From Paraburkholderia ginsengisoli NBRC 100965 (GTDB taxonomy: Bacteria; Pseudomonadota; Gammaproteobacteria; Burkholderiales; Burkholderiaceae): 64,000 bases of DNA. The stretch lies in the NCBI RefSeq assembly GCF_000739735.1, contig NZ_BBJF01000006.1:186001-250000 (forward strand), in the 5' to 3' direction. The notes under the pieces were generated by a model, which searched no databases, was not told the origin of the DNA, and saw nothing but the letters and a program-made list of their open reading frames with translations. Made by a program: the position numbers and the translations under genes. Position 1 is the stretch's first letter; each line of letters opens with the position of its first letter. Of the stretch, positions 1 through 10,162 are shown piece by piece.

Positions 1-487
1 GCAACTGCCCGCCGTTGCCGTAAAGAAGGGCGGAATTGCAGGCACTACCGGTCCACCCGGATAGCGACAAGGCGTTCCATGGTTGCCATCCGCAACCGTT
101 GATATACACCCTGACGCCGATAGCGATACCTACGCCCGGCACGCTGGTGTCGAAGACGTTGTAGACCACGCTACCATCGGTAAACGTGGCTGCGGAAGCC
201 GCCAGCAGAGGTGCAAAATAAGTACCGATAAACTCCTGCACATTAGCCGAACAGGTCCACCAGTCGGTCGTGGCGGGCGTGCTCACCCACGCGCTCAGCG
301 GAGTGCCCACGGTCGCGTCGCGCGGCACTGATATGGTCGCCGGCATCGACACCGTCACCGCTCGAGCGGCACCCGTGCAGGTGGTCAACGCCGATGCACC
401 GGACGACACCGTCATCAGCGCAATCCCCGCGAAGAGGCTCGCGAGCCAGAACCTCGCCGACGCGTGCAATCGCTTCAAGTATCTCAT
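1..487 (-). CDS. Fimbrial adhesin/tip subunit, C-terminus cut by window edge
   Basis: The reading frame opens at an ATG ending at 487, preceded by GGAG at a good distance, and stays open to the window edge (about 162 residues seen). The first 33 residues form a signal peptide with a Lys/Arg-rich start, a hydrophobic core and ASA at the end. The mature part begins with TTCTG and is rich in Thr, Ser, Val and Gly with several cysteines, like a pilin or lectin-domain adhesin. It is the last gene of the chaperone-usher operon, 122 bases after the usher stop, the usual place for a tip adhesin. The adhesin role is inferred from position, secretion signal and composition; no receptor-binding motif was recognised. 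Confidence 0.75.
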   Translation of the reverse strand, partial: MRYLKRLHASARFWLASLFAGIALMTVSSGASALTTCTGAARAVTVSMPATISVPRDATVGTPLSAWVSTPATTDWWTCSANVQEFIGTYFAPLLAASAATFTDGSVVYNVFDTSVPGVGIAIGVRVYINGCGWQPWNALSLSGWTGSACNSALLYGNGGQL

Positions 488-609
488 CGAGATCGACTCC
501 AGAATGATGTAGCCCCGGCGATGTGCCTGGGTGTGACGCTGTCTGCAGACAGAACGGCGCGGATACGGCGCGGCATCGCATACCTCATCCACGACATTCA
601 CACTGCCCA

Positions 610-3180
610 TTACCTGCATACCGTCTCAACTACGCTATACGCAGTACTTTTCCTGTCCATCTTCGGCAGCGCGTATTCCGCCGCGCACTGCTCGCCCGCG
701 CCCTCGCCCCAACTCACGACAAGCCTGCCGGTATCGGACTTCAGGCCGCGAGCGATGATCCGCCCCGCCTGGGCGACCGTGCCGATACCCTGCCCCTGTG
801 CGTCCGCTACCTCCGCGCCGAACGGCACCGGCTGTCCGTCCGCCCGGCTGATGCCGAGGATCGCGGCGCGTCCCGCATTCTCCGTGTCGAACCTGAGCCG
901 CACTACCGCGCCCGCCGTCGGCGCCACCGACTGTTGCGTCGACTTCAACTCCACGTTGATCGGCAGACCCTTCGGGTCGATTTCGACCTGATTGCTCGCG
1001 AACGGACTCAGGCTCGACACGATCGCGTGACCCCACGGGTCCACACGCAGACCGCTGCCGTTGGCAATCCGCGCGCCGGCGGCATCTTTTGCTTCGACGA
1101 TCGCCAGCGTGTCGCCCATCGTCGGCGTGAACGCCACGCCACCCGAGTACGCGACCACCCCGCCGCTGATGCCCACGCTGCCCTGGGTGTAGTGGGCGCT
1201 TCTGCTTACGCTGCCGCTCACCGCCGCGAGTGGCGACGTATATGCCGCATTCGCACCCACCGACCCGTTGTTGCTCGCGCCACCGCCGTGGCTGTAGCTC
1301 GCATTCATGCCATAGGAGAATGCGTTGTCCACGCCGAGCGTGCCGGATAGGGTTTGCGTCGCCGTGGTCGGTGACGAGCTTCCGCCGCCCTGCAGCGTGG
1401 TGCTCGAATACGGCGCGTGCGCTCCCGCGCCGAGCGGAATGCCGAGCGTGAGCATCACCCGGTTGTCCCACCTGCCGGTCCCCGTATCGAGTTGTCGCGA
1501 GATCGCGAGGTTGTAGTTCAGCCGCTTATAGCTGTTGTTGTAGCCCGCCTGCAATTGCGTATCGGTGCCGTCGCGGTCCCAGTAGTTCTGCGTCGACCCG
1601 GTCACGTAGAAAGAACCGTAGCGTGCTGGCAGACTCTGGTTCACCGTGACCTGCAGCCGGCCGCGCTGGATGCCGCTCGCCGCGTAGGACATGTTGCGTT
1701 CGTCGAAATCGCGCAACGCCATCGCGTCGGCCAGCCCCAGATAACCGCGGCTCGAATAGCGATAGGCGGCGACCGACAGATTCGTATTGGTCGGTTCGAC
1801 CAGCTTGCTGTAGCTCAGGCGCAGGCTTTGGCCACGGCGATCGGGTTCGTGATCCAGATGCGTGGACGCATGCGTGACGTCGAGGCCGAACGCGCCGAAA
1901 CGCGTATTGAGCGCGGCGCCCACCTGGGCGGCCATATAACCCGCGCTCATGACAAAGCCGCCGTAGCCCGTGATCAGATTCGTGAAACCATGCTGGAGCG
2001 TGCCCTGGAACAGCACCGGGTGGCTTTCCACCGACGGATTCCGATACTGGCCGATGGTCGTGCTGAAGCGCGTGACGCCGGGGCGCAGCGCATTCACCGC
2101 GGCAGCAAAGGGTACCGTCGACGTACGCACGCTACCGTCTGCCTCGGTGATGACGACATCGAGATTGCCGCCGTAGCCCGTGGGGTAAAGATCGTCGATC
2201 TCGAACGCGCCGGGCGCCACCGTCGTTTCATAGAGCAGGTTGCCGTTCTGGCGAACCTGCACGCGTGCATTGCTGTTGGCGATGCCGCGTACGACCGGCG
2301 CATAGCCGCGCTGCGATTCCGGATACATGCGATCGTCGCTGGCGACCTGCACGCCGCGAAAGCCGACGCTGTCGAACAGCGCGCCATCGGTGAACGCGTC
2401 GCCGACGGTCAACTGGCCTTTGAGCGGCGCGATCGAGCGTTGCAGGTTGGTCTGCACACTCTGGTAGTGAGTGCCCGTCTGGGTGCCGGCGGTCAGGCTG
2501 CCGTTATGGCGAAAGCGCCACGCGCCGACGTTGATGCCGGCGTTCAGCCCCACGTAGCTCTGGGTCGAGCTCACGTCGGCTGAATTCGCGTGATACGCAT
2601 TGGCGCTGTACTGCAGGCGCGCAGCAGTCACGCCTTCGTCCCAGTAGCGCGGCGCGACGTAGCCGCGAGCGGCGCGCGCGAGCGCAATCTGCGGCACGCT
2701 GATGTCGAGCCGCTGCTCGCCGTTGTCGAATGTGGCCGTTGCATCCGCGATCAACGACGGCAGCGTGACGCACGCCTCGGCGCCCTGCTCCAGACGCGCT
2801 GTTGCCTCCGGCGACAGCTTCATCAGGTCCACGCCGACGCGCTCCAGCAACGCACGGTCGAAACACACATGCGCGTCGCCGCCTGACTCCGCCTGACGCA
2901 GTTGCACTTCGGCGCGGCCGAGCCACGAGTCGTTGACGAACAGATCGGCCCGGTAGCCGCCCGGCAACGCGACGTTGCCCTTGCTGAAACGGCTGGTGTC
3001 GATACGCGCGCCGTCGTCGGACTGCTGCAGGAAGAGACTGTCGAACTCGACGCTCGCCAGTTGCGTAGACGCAGCGGCCGCATCGGTCCCCCACGCTGCC
3101 GCACTCGCGAACAGCAACGATACCGCCGTGCCCGCAGGGCTCAGCGGTAAGGAGAAAGGTCGAAACGCTCTTTGCTGCAT
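610..3180 (-). CDS. Fimbrial usher, outer-membrane chaperone-usher secretion pore
   Basis: An 856-residue FimD/PapC-family usher. It accepts chaperone-subunit complexes in the periplasm, orders them and exports the growing pilus through its outer-membrane beta-barrel. The sequence shows a signal peptide (about 1-37), an N-terminal domain with FDSLFLQQ, a long beta-rich central region with plug-domain features (YPESQRGYAPVVRG, FEIDDLYPTGYGG), and a C-terminal domain with a Cys pair at 832 and 855. An upstream GTG at 3288 would overlap the chaperone stop, but it precedes the signal peptide by 36 unlikely residues. The ATG at 3180 has a good GGAG site and is preferred. It lies between the chaperone and adhesin genes. 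Confidence 0.93.
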   Translation of the reverse strand: MQQRAFRPFSLPLSPAGTAVSLLFASAAAWGTDAAAASTQLASVEFDSLFLQQSDDGARIDTSRFSKGNVALPGGYRADLFVNDSWLGRAEVQLRQAESGGDAHVCFDRALLERVGVDLMKLSPEATARLEQGAEACVTLPSLIADATATFDNGEQRLDISVPQIALARAARGYVAPRYWDEGVTAARLQYSANAYHANSADVSSTQSYVGLNAGINVGAWRFRHNGSLTAGTQTGTHYQSVQTNLQRSIAPLKGQLTVGDAFTDGALFDSVGFRGVQVASDDRMYPESQRGYAPVVRGIANSNARVQVRQNGNLLYETTVAPGAFEIDDLYPTGYGGNLDVVITEADGSVRTSTVPFAAAVNALRPGVTRFSTTIGQYRNPSVESHPVLFQGTLQHGFTNLITGYGGFVMSAGYMAAQVGAALNTRFGAFGLDVTHASTHLDHEPDRRGQSLRLSYSKLVEPTNTNLSVAAYRYSSRGYLGLADAMALRDFDERNMSYAASGIQRGRLQVTVNQSLPARYGSFYVTGSTQNYWDRDGTDTQLQAGYNNSYKRLNYNLAISRQLDTGTGRWDNRVMLTLGIPLGAGAHAPYSSTTLQGGGSSSPTTATQTLSGTLGVDNAFSYGMNASYSHGGGASNNGSVGANAAYTSPLAAVSGSVSRSAHYTQGSVGISGGVVAYSGGVAFTPTMGDTLAIVEAKDAAGARIANGSGLRVDPWGHAIVSSLSPFASNQVEIDPKGLPINVELKSTQQSVAPTAGAVVRLRFDTENAGRAAILGISRADGQPVPFGAEVADAQGQGIGTVAQAGRIIARGLKSDTGRLVVSWGEGAGEQCAAEYALPKMDRKSTAYSVVETVCR

Positions 3181-3284
3181 GACTGCAAACTCCGGATGTT
3201 CAGACAGACCCCTCCCTGCCGCGAGCGCAGCATCGGAGTGGGAATATGAAGCGGGACAATCAGCGGGACACAGCGGCGCGCGGA

Positions 3285-4049
3285 TCACTTCGCTGGCGGC
3301 GCACTCGCATTCAGTGCGGCTTCGCCCGCGGCCGGTCCGCCGTAGTCATTGATCGCCTGATAGCGCAGGCGCGCGTCGGCGCCGCGGGCCACTTCGCCGG
3401 TTAGCGGGAACGTCTGGGTTTCACCAGGACCCACCATGCCGCCATCGTCGAACGTCGCCTTCTTGCCGCCGCCGCTCAGTTCGAGCGACGCGAACGACAC
3501 GTAGTAAGGCGTCGGATTGTGCGCTTCGAGCAGGGCGCGATTGCCGCTCTGGACCACGCGCCAGCTGATCTGCGCGGACGCTTCGTCCTGAGTTCCCTTC
3601 AGGCCTGCCGGACGGAAAAACAGCTTGATACGCGAGCGGAATGCCATTTGCAGCCGGTTAGCCCCGGCTTCGTCGGCGGCCGGTTTGGGCGGCACTTCGA
3701 GCACGTTGAGCCAGAACACCGATTCGCGGTCCTTCGGCAACGGCTCGCCGGTGTAGAGAATGCGCAACGTCTGGCCCTTGCCGGGATCGACGCGCGTAAC
3801 CGGCGGCGTCACCGTGAAGGGCACCTGGATGGTGGAGGGCGACGCCTTCGGATCGCCCCTGTCGAGCCACACCTGGGTCAATGCGGGGGACTTCCCCTCA
3901 TTGGTCAGCTTGATGGTTTGTTCGGCATCCTTCGCGTTGTAGATGACCCGTGTACCGGCGATGACAACCGACGCGTGCGCCTGCATCGCACCCGCGATTC
4001 CGAATGCGAGTACGCCAGTCGTCAGGAGACTCTTGAACGCTTGTTTCAT
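3285..4049 (-). CDS. Periplasmic pilus assembly chaperone
   Basis: A 254-residue PapD/FimC-family chaperone that caps pilin subunits by donor-strand complementation and delivers them to the usher. A signal peptide spans about 1-26 (ends QAHA). The mature protein starts with VVIAGTRVIYNAKDAEQTI, typical of the first immunoglobulin-like domain with its subunit-anchoring Arg. The family signature is visible as LPKDRESVFWLNVLEVPP near residues 103-120, and a second Ig-like domain follows. Length is normal. It lies between the major subunit and usher genes, transcribed leftward. Confidence 0.95.
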   Translation of the reverse strand: MKQAFKSLLTTGVLAFGIAGAMQAHASVVIAGTRVIYNAKDAEQTIKLTNEGKSPALTQVWLDRGDPKASPSTIQVPFTVTPPVTRVDPGKGQTLRILYTGEPLPKDRESVFWLNVLEVPPKPAADEAGANRLQMAFRSRIKLFFRPAGLKGTQDEASAQISWRVVQSGNRALLEAHNPTPYYVSFASLELSGGGKKATFDDGGMVGPGETQTFPLTGEVARGADARLRYQAINDYGGPAAGEAALNASAPPAK

Positions 4050-4134
4050 GATGAAAACCGGAAGGATGTCGAGGAAGAAATCAGGGTGGAGCGATCTCGC
4101 GACCGCTCCAGGATGCTGCGTTACAGCCAGGCGC

Positions 4135-4674
4135 TTACGGGTACACGAGCGTGTACATCACGCTCGAATTGGCCGCGCCGGCGGTGGCCACGCCCGTCGC
4201 CACGTACTCGGCGAAATACGGCAGCGTGGCCGCGCCGGTGGCGATCGCCACCGCATGCGAGTTCTGCGACGCGTCGGCGGCGCCCATTGCGATCGGCGAG
4301 AGATCGTCGTTCAGCAGACCGATCTGGACCTGGTCGGCACCGCCCGCGTTCAGCTTCAGGTGGCCCGTGCCGGCGTCGGTCGTCGCACCCGATTCAAAGT
4401 ACGCGTGAACGTTGCCGGTACCCGAGCAGCCGGTCAGCTGGATGTTGAATGGCGTGCGTCCCGCCGTCTGACCCGCGCCGTTCAGCGCCGAGGCCGACAC
4501 GGTCGGCAGCGCCACGGTGAAGTCCTTCGAACCGCTGCCGTTGCCGTTGATCGTGCAGGTCTGCGACACGATCGTGCCGGTAAAGGTGATCGTGCCGTCG
4601 GCAGCGTGGGCGGCCATCGGCAGGGCTGCGGCCAGCGCTGCGGCGGTGATCATTCCAGTGCGATTAAACTTCAT
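4135..4674 (-). CDS. Type 1-like major fimbrial subunit
   Basis: A 179-residue FimA-family pilin. The signal peptide is residues 1-24 (ends AAHA). The mature N-terminus DGTITFTGTIVSQTC carries the alternating hydrophobic donor strand followed by the first Cys; the second Cys lies in LTGCSGTG, giving the usual pilin disulfide. The C-terminus ends in a tyrosine-containing beta strand (MYTLVYP), the expected chaperone-binding motif. A longer in-frame start exists at 4869 but would bury the signal peptide; the ATG at 4674 has AGGA about 7 bases upstream. It is the first gene of the operon, so it should be the most strongly expressed. Confidence 0.93.
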   Translation of the reverse strand: MKFNRTGMITAAALAAALPMAAHAADGTITFTGTIVSQTCTINGNGSGSKDFTVALPTVSASALNGAGQTAGRTPFNIQLTGCSGTGNVHAYFESGATTDAGTGHLKLNAGGADQVQIGLLNDDLSPIAMGAADASQNSHAVAIATGAATLPYFAEYVATGVATAGAANSSVMYTLVYP

Positions 4675-5392
4675 GCGAGGTCCTGATAATAGAAATACAA
4701 AACATAAAAACGGGTCTTCGACAAAACCCATGCTGAGCAGGCTCGATTGCAAAATCTCTGCACCGGATCGACTGACGTGAGATCCGGTGGGAACGGGAAA
4801 AATCTGATTTGGCGTTGGAAACGGACTCCAGCGATGTCCGAACTTCAGCGTCTTTGCAGAGAATTGCAACGAGGCTGGCGGGGTGCATCCTATTGACTAG
4901 TACTACGTCGGGATATCGAACAAGTTCGAAACTCCGGATTTCGCTCCGGAATCGCGCCGCCGGTGTGGACAAGCAATCGCGCTTCATGTATCGGAACAGC
5001 AGCGCGCGGACCATATCGTCACGGGTCCGGAGAACTACCAGTTCAATTCAAAGGGAATCGACGGGATAGCGTTGCGTTGCAACGCCGGGCGGACTTATAG
5101 CGGAGGAGAGGGATACAACCTGAGGTCGGACGACTACGACTTCTACTGATGGGCCACTGCGCGATCGGCAGCGGCGAGATATACAACCACGTTCACGGCT
5201 CGCAGGACTACGGTACAGGACCCCAATGCCGAGGACCGGACCGCGCCATTGCGATTGCCCGGTGGATGGCCACGCATCTTCTTTAGCAACGCCCGGTGCC
5301 ACCGTCTAGCGGCCAACATGGCGTGTGACAAACCATCGCAACGATGGGCCGCTTTCCTCCCTGCCACTGGACGCGAAAGCAGCCCCGCCTTT
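4675..5392. other. Intergenic region upstream of the fimbrial operon
   Basis: About 720 bases with no frame that has a convincing start, ribosome site or recognisable protein. It should contain the promoter of the fimbrial operon (reading leftward) and the end of the ABC transporter operon. I saw no inverted repeat flanking a promoter of the fim phase-switch kind and no terminator with a clear T-run. Confidence 0.5.
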
Positions 5393-6211
5393 CTAATCGG
5401 CTCGCACCACCTGACAAAGGAACTGCTTCAACCGCGCGCTGCGAGGATGATCGAAAACCTCCTGTGGCGTTCCGGTTTCAATGATCTCGCCCTGATCCAT
5501 GAACACGACGCGATCCGCGACCTGCCGCGCGAATCCCATCTCGTGGGTCACGCAGATCATCGTCATGCCGGAGTCCGCGAGTCCGATCATGGTTTCCAGC
5601 ACTTCCTTGATCATCTCGGGATCGAGTGCCGAAGTCGGTTCATCGAACAGCATGATCTGCGGCTCCATGCACAGCGCGCGTGCAATCGCGACCCGCTGTT
5701 GCTGCCCGCCGGACAGTTGCCCCGGATATTTGTGCGCCTGCTCGGGGATGCGCACGCGCTCGATGTAGTGCATCGCCAGCGCCTGCGCGTCGGTTTTGGA
5801 CATCCGCCGCACGTGGGTCGACGCCAGCATGCAGTTCTCGAGCACAGTCAGGTGAGGAAACAGGTTGAACGACTGAAACACCATCCCGACCTTGCGGCGA
5901 ATCGTGTGCAGCGTGCGGACATCGTCAGTGAGTTCGACGTTATCCACGAGAATGCGTCCCTGCTGATGACGTTCGAGCCGGTTGATACACCGGATCAACG
6001 TGGACTTGCCCGAACCCGACGGCCCGAGAATCACGACCCGCTCGCCCGGCGCGACGTTCATGCTGACGTCGCGCAGCACGTGAATCGCGCCGTACCACTT
6101 GCTCACACGGTCAAGTTCGACCGCCGGCACGCTCGCTGTCCGGCCCTGCTCTGCAACGCTCAACGTCGCTTCCATTGCGCTTTCCTCGTAAGTGTCCGCG
6201 AGTCGTGTCAT
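5393..6211 (-). CDS. Polar amino acid-type ABC transporter, ATP-binding subunit
   Basis: A 272-residue ATPase of the GlnQ/HisP family powering uptake of an amino acid or amine. Visible motifs: Walker [11 protein letters not shown]-loop [12 protein letters not shown], signature LSGGQQQR, Walker [13 protein letters not shown], and the switch His in CVTHEMGFA. The start at 6211 overlaps the permease stop by an ATGA, so translation is probably coupled; an internal Met at 6175 is a possible alternative. The frame continues open upstream but that part is antisense-like and overlaps the permease in another frame. It is the last gene of a four-gene operon. Confidence 0.93.
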   Translation of the reverse strand: MTRLADTYEESAMEATLSVAEQGRTASVPAVELDRVSKWYGAIHVLRDVSMNVAPGERVVILGPSGSGKSTLIRCINRLERHQQGRILVDNVELTDDVRTLHTIRRKVGMVFQSFNLFPHLTVLENCMLASTHVRRMSKTDAQALAMHYIERVRIPEQAHKYPGQLSGGQQQRVAIARALCMEPQIMLFDEPTSALDPEMIKEVLETMIGLADSGMTMICVTHEMGFARQVADRVVFMDQGEIIETGTPQEVFDHPRSARLKQFLCQVVRAD

Positions 6212-7176
6212 CGCACCGACTTCCTGAATCTGCGTTCGATCCGCGACTGGATCACTTCGAGCACCATCGACAGCAACCAGTAGATCACCGCTGCGGAAAT
6301 CAGCATCTCCATGTGACGGAATTCGCGCTGGCCTTCCGTGGTGGCGACATAAGTCAGCTCCCAGACACCGACCACCGACACCAGCGAGCTGTCTTTCAGC
6401 ATCGCGATGAACTGGTTGCCGGTCGGCGGAATGATGACCCGCAAGGCCTGCGGAAGAATCACGAGCCGCATCATCATGCTGTGACTGAGACCCAGCGCGC
6501 GGGCCGCGTCCCACTGTCCTTTCGGAATGCTTTGAATGCCGGCGCGGAAGATTTCCGTCATGTACGCGCCGTAGCACAATGACAGCGCCGCGACGCCGGC
6601 CGGAATCGGGTTCACGATATAACCCAGTTGCGGCAGGCCGAGATACAGAATGAAAATCTGCATCAGCAACGGCAGCCCGCGAAACAGCGACGTATAAAAC
6701 GTCGCAACGCCGATCGCAATGCCATTCGACGACAACTTGGCCAGCGCGCCGATCAGTGCGAGCGCAAACGCAATCGCGATCGAAATCGCCGAAATATACA
6801 ACGTCGTCGTGGCGCCTTGCAGGATCAGGTAGCCGATCTTTCTTTCGATGAATTCGAAGGAAAGATTGAACGTCGAGAAGAAGAGCACGACCAGCAAAGC
6901 CAGTTCGCACCATACGACGATCACCTGCAACCGCAACGACAGACGCAACAGCAGATAGCAATTGGCGACCAGCGCGGCGATCGCCACCGCGCCGCCCAAC
7001 AGCTTTTTCAGCAAGCCCGCGTCGACGCCGAGTGCGGGCAGCCCGTGCGTGACACCGGCGATCCAGTCGGGCGCAAACTGCACCGCGTAATATCCGCCGA
7101 TCAGCAACGCGCCCAGCAAAACGAGGACCGGTCCCGGGTTGCGCTTTTCGACGCCGGTGGCATCTTCTGCAAACAT
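6208..7176 (-). CDS. Polar amino acid-type ABC transporter, permease subunit
   Basis: A 322-residue inner-membrane permease of the HisM/GlnP family. The conserved cytoplasmic EAA loop appears as [20 protein letters not shown], the contact site for the ATPase. The core permease domain (from about residue 115) is of usual size, but about 110 extra N-terminal residues add roughly three predicted membrane spans, which makes the protein longer than the common 220-240-residue members. Only one permease gene is present, so the transporter probably works with a homodimeric permease. Confidence 0.92.
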   Translation of the reverse strand: MFAEDATGVEKRNPGPVLVLLGALLIGGYYAVQFAPDWIAGVTHGLPALGVDAGLLKKLLGGAVAIAALVANCYLLLRLSLRLQVIVVWCELALLVVLFFSTFNLSFEFIERKIGYLILQGATTTLYISAISIAIAFALALIGALAKLSSNGIAIGVATFYTSLFRGLPLLMQIFILYLGLPQLGYIVNPIPAGVAALSLCYGAYMTEIFRAGIQSIPKGQWDAARALGLSHSMMMRLVILPQALRVIIPPTGNQFIAMLKDSSLVSVVGVWELTYVATTEGQREFRHMEMLISAAVIYWLLSMVLEVIQSRIERRFRKSVR

Positions 7177-7204
7177 GTGTTCCTCCTGTGCGCCGCGCGC
7201 TGCG

Positions 7205-8488
7205 TCAAGCCGCGCGTTCGCGCATGAAATCCATCAGCTGGTAGTACCAGTAAGTGAGCTGAACGGCCGCCGTGCCGGCGGGACCGCCGTTCCATTCGAG
7301 GCCGAACGGTGCGAACAGTCGATAGCGGTCGGTTTCGCCGGTGATGCCCTGCGCGATCAAACGGCCGCCGATTGCTGTCGTATTCATGCCGTGACCGCCG
7401 AAACCCATGCAGTACCACACACCCGTCTGCAAGCTGCCGATCAGCGGCATCAGATGCCTCGCATACGACATGCGTCCCGACCACGCGAGTTCCACCTTCA
7501 ACGCGGCCAATTGCGGATAGGTATCGACCATGCGCTGACGCAGCACTTCGGCGAGCCGGTCCGGTTCGGAGAGGCGCGTCGTGATCATGCCGCCCCAGAG
7601 AATGCGCTCGCCGTCGTCGACGACGCGGTAGTAGTCGCTCGCGCGGCGGCTGTCGCCCACCGACGCGCGGGTGCGAATCGCCGAAGCGATCATGTCGCGC
7701 GCCGGTTCGGTGACGAGCATGTATGTGGAAATCGGCAGATAGCTGCGCGCGAGTTGCGGCACGACGGTGCCGGTGTAGCCGCCGCAGGTGAACACCACGT
7801 CGCGAGCGGACACGCTGCCGTGCGCGGTCTTCAGACGCTTGACGGCGGACGAGGTATCCATCGACAGTACTTCAGAATCTTCGAATACCTGCCCGCCGAG
7901 CCGCTCGATTTCCGCAACCAGTGCCCGCGCGTAGTTCAGCGGATGGAAATGGAAGCCTCGTTCGTTATAAATGGCGTGCCGATATTTGTCCGACACCAGC
8001 AGTTCGCGAACTTCTTCATGAGATTTGAAGCTGACGTCGTACTGAAACTCGCGAGCGAGCCACGCCTGATACGCCTGCATTTCCGCCGTGTTCTCGTGAC
8101 GCGACACGCGCAGCACACCGTTCACCGGCTGCGCTTCCCGAATATCGAGTTGCCGGATGTTCTCGGCGACGATGTCGACGCCCTCTATCGACATCCGATA
8201 AATCGACTTCGCGTCGTCGACGCCCACGCGCTGCGCGATCCGTTCGAAACTGGTCGAATAGCCGGGACTCACCACGCCGCCGTTGCGCCCCGACGCGCCC
8301 CACGACACACGCTGCGCTTCGAGCAGAATTACGGAGCGGCCACGGCGCAGCAACTCCAGCGCCGTCGTGATACCGGCCATCCCCGCACCGACGATGCATA
8401 CGTCAGCCTGCACAGCGCCGCTGAGCGACGCTCTCGGCTCGACCGTTCGAAGTGTCCGGGTGTAATAGGTATCGAGGTAAGAAGCCAT
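7205..8488 (-). CDS. FAD-dependent amine/amino-acid oxidoreductase (DAO family)
   Basis: A 427-residue flavoprotein of the D-amino-acid-oxidase fold, close in type to gamma-glutamylputrescine oxidases (PuuB/OrdL). The FAD-binding dinucleotide motif is VCIVGAGMAGI at 30-40, followed by the characteristic GASGRNGG at 64-71. The C-terminal part has GFGGHGMNTTAIGGRLIA, the second FAD contact. It sits inside an ABC importer operon, between the binding-protein and permease genes, so the imported compound is probably its substrate. Which amine or amino acid it oxidises cannot be told from the sequence. Confidence 0.88.
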   Translation of the reverse strand: MASYLDTYYTRTLRTVEPRASLSGAVQADVCIVGAGMAGITTALELLRRGRSVILLEAQRVSWGASGRNGGVVSPGYSTSFERIAQRVGVDDAKSIYRMSIEGVDIVAENIRQLDIREAQPVNGVLRVSRHENTAEMQAYQAWLAREFQYDVSFKSHEEVRELLVSDKYRHAIYNERGFHFHPLNYARALVAEIERLGGQVFEDSEVLSMDTSSAVKRLKTAHGSVSARDVVFTCGGYTGTVVPQLARSYLPISTYMLVTEPARDMIASAIRTRASVGDSRRASDYYRVVDDGERILWGGMITTRLSEPDRLAEVLRQRMVDTYPQLAALKVELAWSGRMSYARHLMPLIGSLQTGVWYCMGFGGHGMNTTAIGGRLIAQGITGETDRYRLFAPFGLEWNGGPAGTAAVQLTYWYYQLMDFMRERAA

Positions 8489-8575
8489 CTTCCGATTCGT
8501 GCCGGTTGTTGTTCTTGTCGAGCAGACAGGCAGGCGGCGGCACAGGCCGCCGCCGCGTCACATACTTCAGGATGC

Positions 8576-9415
8576 TTACTTCGTGTAGTCGTGGCTGAAC
8601 CACTTCATGCTGATCTTCGTGAGCGTGCCGTCCTGCTTCATCTGCTGGACCACGTCGCCGACTTTCTTGTTCCACTCCGGATCGCCCTTGTCGGCCACGA
8701 TCGCGAGCGGCTCGCGATACGCGTAGTCGGCCGGGATGATCTTCACCGGATAGCCGCTCTTGATCGCGGCGAGCGCCGTTTGCTCGGGCGTGACGATGCC
8801 GTCCAGCCGCTTGCCGTCGCCGATGCGCAGATCGTCATACGGCAGCATCGAGTCCGTATAGGTCTTGATTTCCTTCGGCTTCTGCGACATGTATTTGAAC
8901 GCCGGCACGTCCGGGCCCGCGATGTCGAGGTGATTGCGCACGTAGTCTTCCGACGTGGTGCCCGCTTCCACGCCAATCACCTTGCCGTTCAGGTCGTTAC
9001 GCGTGGTGGCTTTCGAGTCCTTGTTCACGACGAACACATAAGGGCTGTAGTAATAGACGGCGGGGAAATCGAGCAATTCGGCGCGCGGTTTGGTGGGCGT
9101 CACCGAGAGCACCGACAGGTCCCAGCGACCGTGCCAATGCCCGCCCGTCATCAGACTGAATTGCGGCGTATCGAACGACACCTTCACACCCAGGCGTCGG
9201 GCAATCTCTTTCGCGACGTCGATATCGAAGCCGTCGAATTCATGCTTATCGTTCAGGAACGCTTGCGGAGGCCATTTGCCGCTCGTGGCGACCACCATGT
9301 TGCCGTTCTTCGTGACGCGGTCGAGCGTGGCGCCCGCATGGGCGCTGAAAGCGCTCAGCGCGATGCTTGCGCCAATAGTGAATCCGAGCAGGCGGTTCAA
9401 AACGGTCGTAGCCAT
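8576..9415 (-). CDS. Family 3 periplasmic amino-acid/amine-binding protein of ABC transporter
   Basis: A 279-residue solute-binding protein with a signal peptide at 1-27 (ends SAHA). The fold signature is FDGFDIDVAKEIARRLGVKV near the N-terminus, with NDLNGKVIGVEAGTTSEDY in the middle. The ATG at 9415 has AGGAGA at the right distance; the longer frame to 9544 lacks a signal at its start. It is the first gene of the operon that continues with the oxidoreductase, permease and ATPase genes. Ligand is unknown; the partner enzyme suggests an amino acid or polyamine derivative. Confidence 0.92.
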   Translation of the reverse strand: MATTVLNRLLGFTIGASIALSAFSAHAGATLDRVTKNGNMVVATSGKWPPQAFLNDKHEFDGFDIDVAKEIARRLGVKVSFDTPQFSLMTGGHWHGRWDLSVLSVTPTKPRAELLDFPAVYYYSPYVFVVNKDSKATTRNDLNGKVIGVEAGTTSEDYVRNHLDIAGPDVPAFKYMSQKPKEIKTYTDSMLPYDDLRIGDGKRLDGIVTPEQTALAAIKSGYPVKIIPADYAYREPLAIVADKGDPEWNKKVGDVVQQMKQDGTLTKISMKWFSHDYTK

Positions 9416-9706
9416 ATTGCGTGTCTCCTGGTGTTTGTTTTTCGTGCCGGCCGCCTTGGGAAACCCGCTTCCGGCCCATCCACGTTGGCGCGATATTAAG
9501 TCACGAAAAGAACCGTCGCCATTGACAATTCGGCAACAGGTCATTCCGAAATCGCATCAAGTGGTGAGCGGGATCGAGCTTGCATCGAAGGATCGCGAAG
9601 GAGGCGCTCGCAATCGGGCATGTCGCGTGCTACCGAATTTCCGGCTGAGCCACCACGATCCGACAGCCCATATCAATAGACCCGTAGAACCAACAGGAGC
9701 CAGACG

Positions 9707-10138
9707 ATGAAGGCTAGAACACTCATTTGCACGGCGGCGCTGGCCGCCCTCTGCGCGTCGCAAGGCGCGGTCGCACAGGTCGCCGGCCTGCAACCGCTCG
9801 GCGGCACGGTCGAGCAGACCAATGCGTTACTCAAGGGCTGGAGCGTGCGTCGCGCGCTTGTCGACGAGCCGGTCTACAACGACCTCAACGACAAGATCGG
9901 CAGCATCTACGACGTGATCATTGCGCCGGACCGCAAGGCGACGTACGCGGTCGTGTCGGTGGGCGGCTTCCTCGGCATGGGCAAGCACTACGTGGCGATT
10001 CCGGTCGACCACTTCGAGATTCGCGACGGCAACCTGTTCCTCGCGGGCGCGACGAAGGAAGCGCTGAAGTCGGTGCCGAGCTTCGAGTACAACAAGCTCG
10101 AAAAGGCGACCAAGCCGCGCAAGGTCAGCGCGGAGTAG
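9707..10138 (+). CDS. Secreted PRC-barrel domain protein
   Basis: A 143-residue protein with a signal peptide (1-23, ends AVA). Residues 40-110 match a PRC-barrel: NDLNDKIGSIYDVIIAPDRK then YAVVSVGGFLGMGKHYVAIP. Such domains occur in photosynthetic reaction centre H subunits, RimM and many small stress-linked periplasmic proteins. The ribosome site AGGAG lies upstream of the ATG. It is a single gene divergent from the ABC operon. Its cellular role is not known. Confidence 0.88.
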   Translation: MKARTLICTAALAALCASQGAVAQVAGLQPLGGTVEQTNALLKGWSVRRALVDEPVYNDLNDKIGSIYDVIIAPDRKATYAVVSVGGFLGMGKHYVAIPVDHFEIRDGNLFLAGATKEALKSVPSFEYNKLEKATKPRKVSAE

Positions 10139-10162
10139 CCGATTCCGGGGCGCGGCCGGTGG

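Noticed and set aside
4664..5014. 116-codon minus-strand frame upstream of the fimbrial subunit
   Set aside because: No ribosome site, unusual codon use and an overlap with the fimbrial subunit start in another frame.
7139..9499. A 786-codon open frame on the plus strand opposite the oxidoreductase and binding-protein genes
   Set aside because: Same antisense pattern with an Arg/His/Ala-rich product; the minus strand genes have full motifs and ribosome sites.
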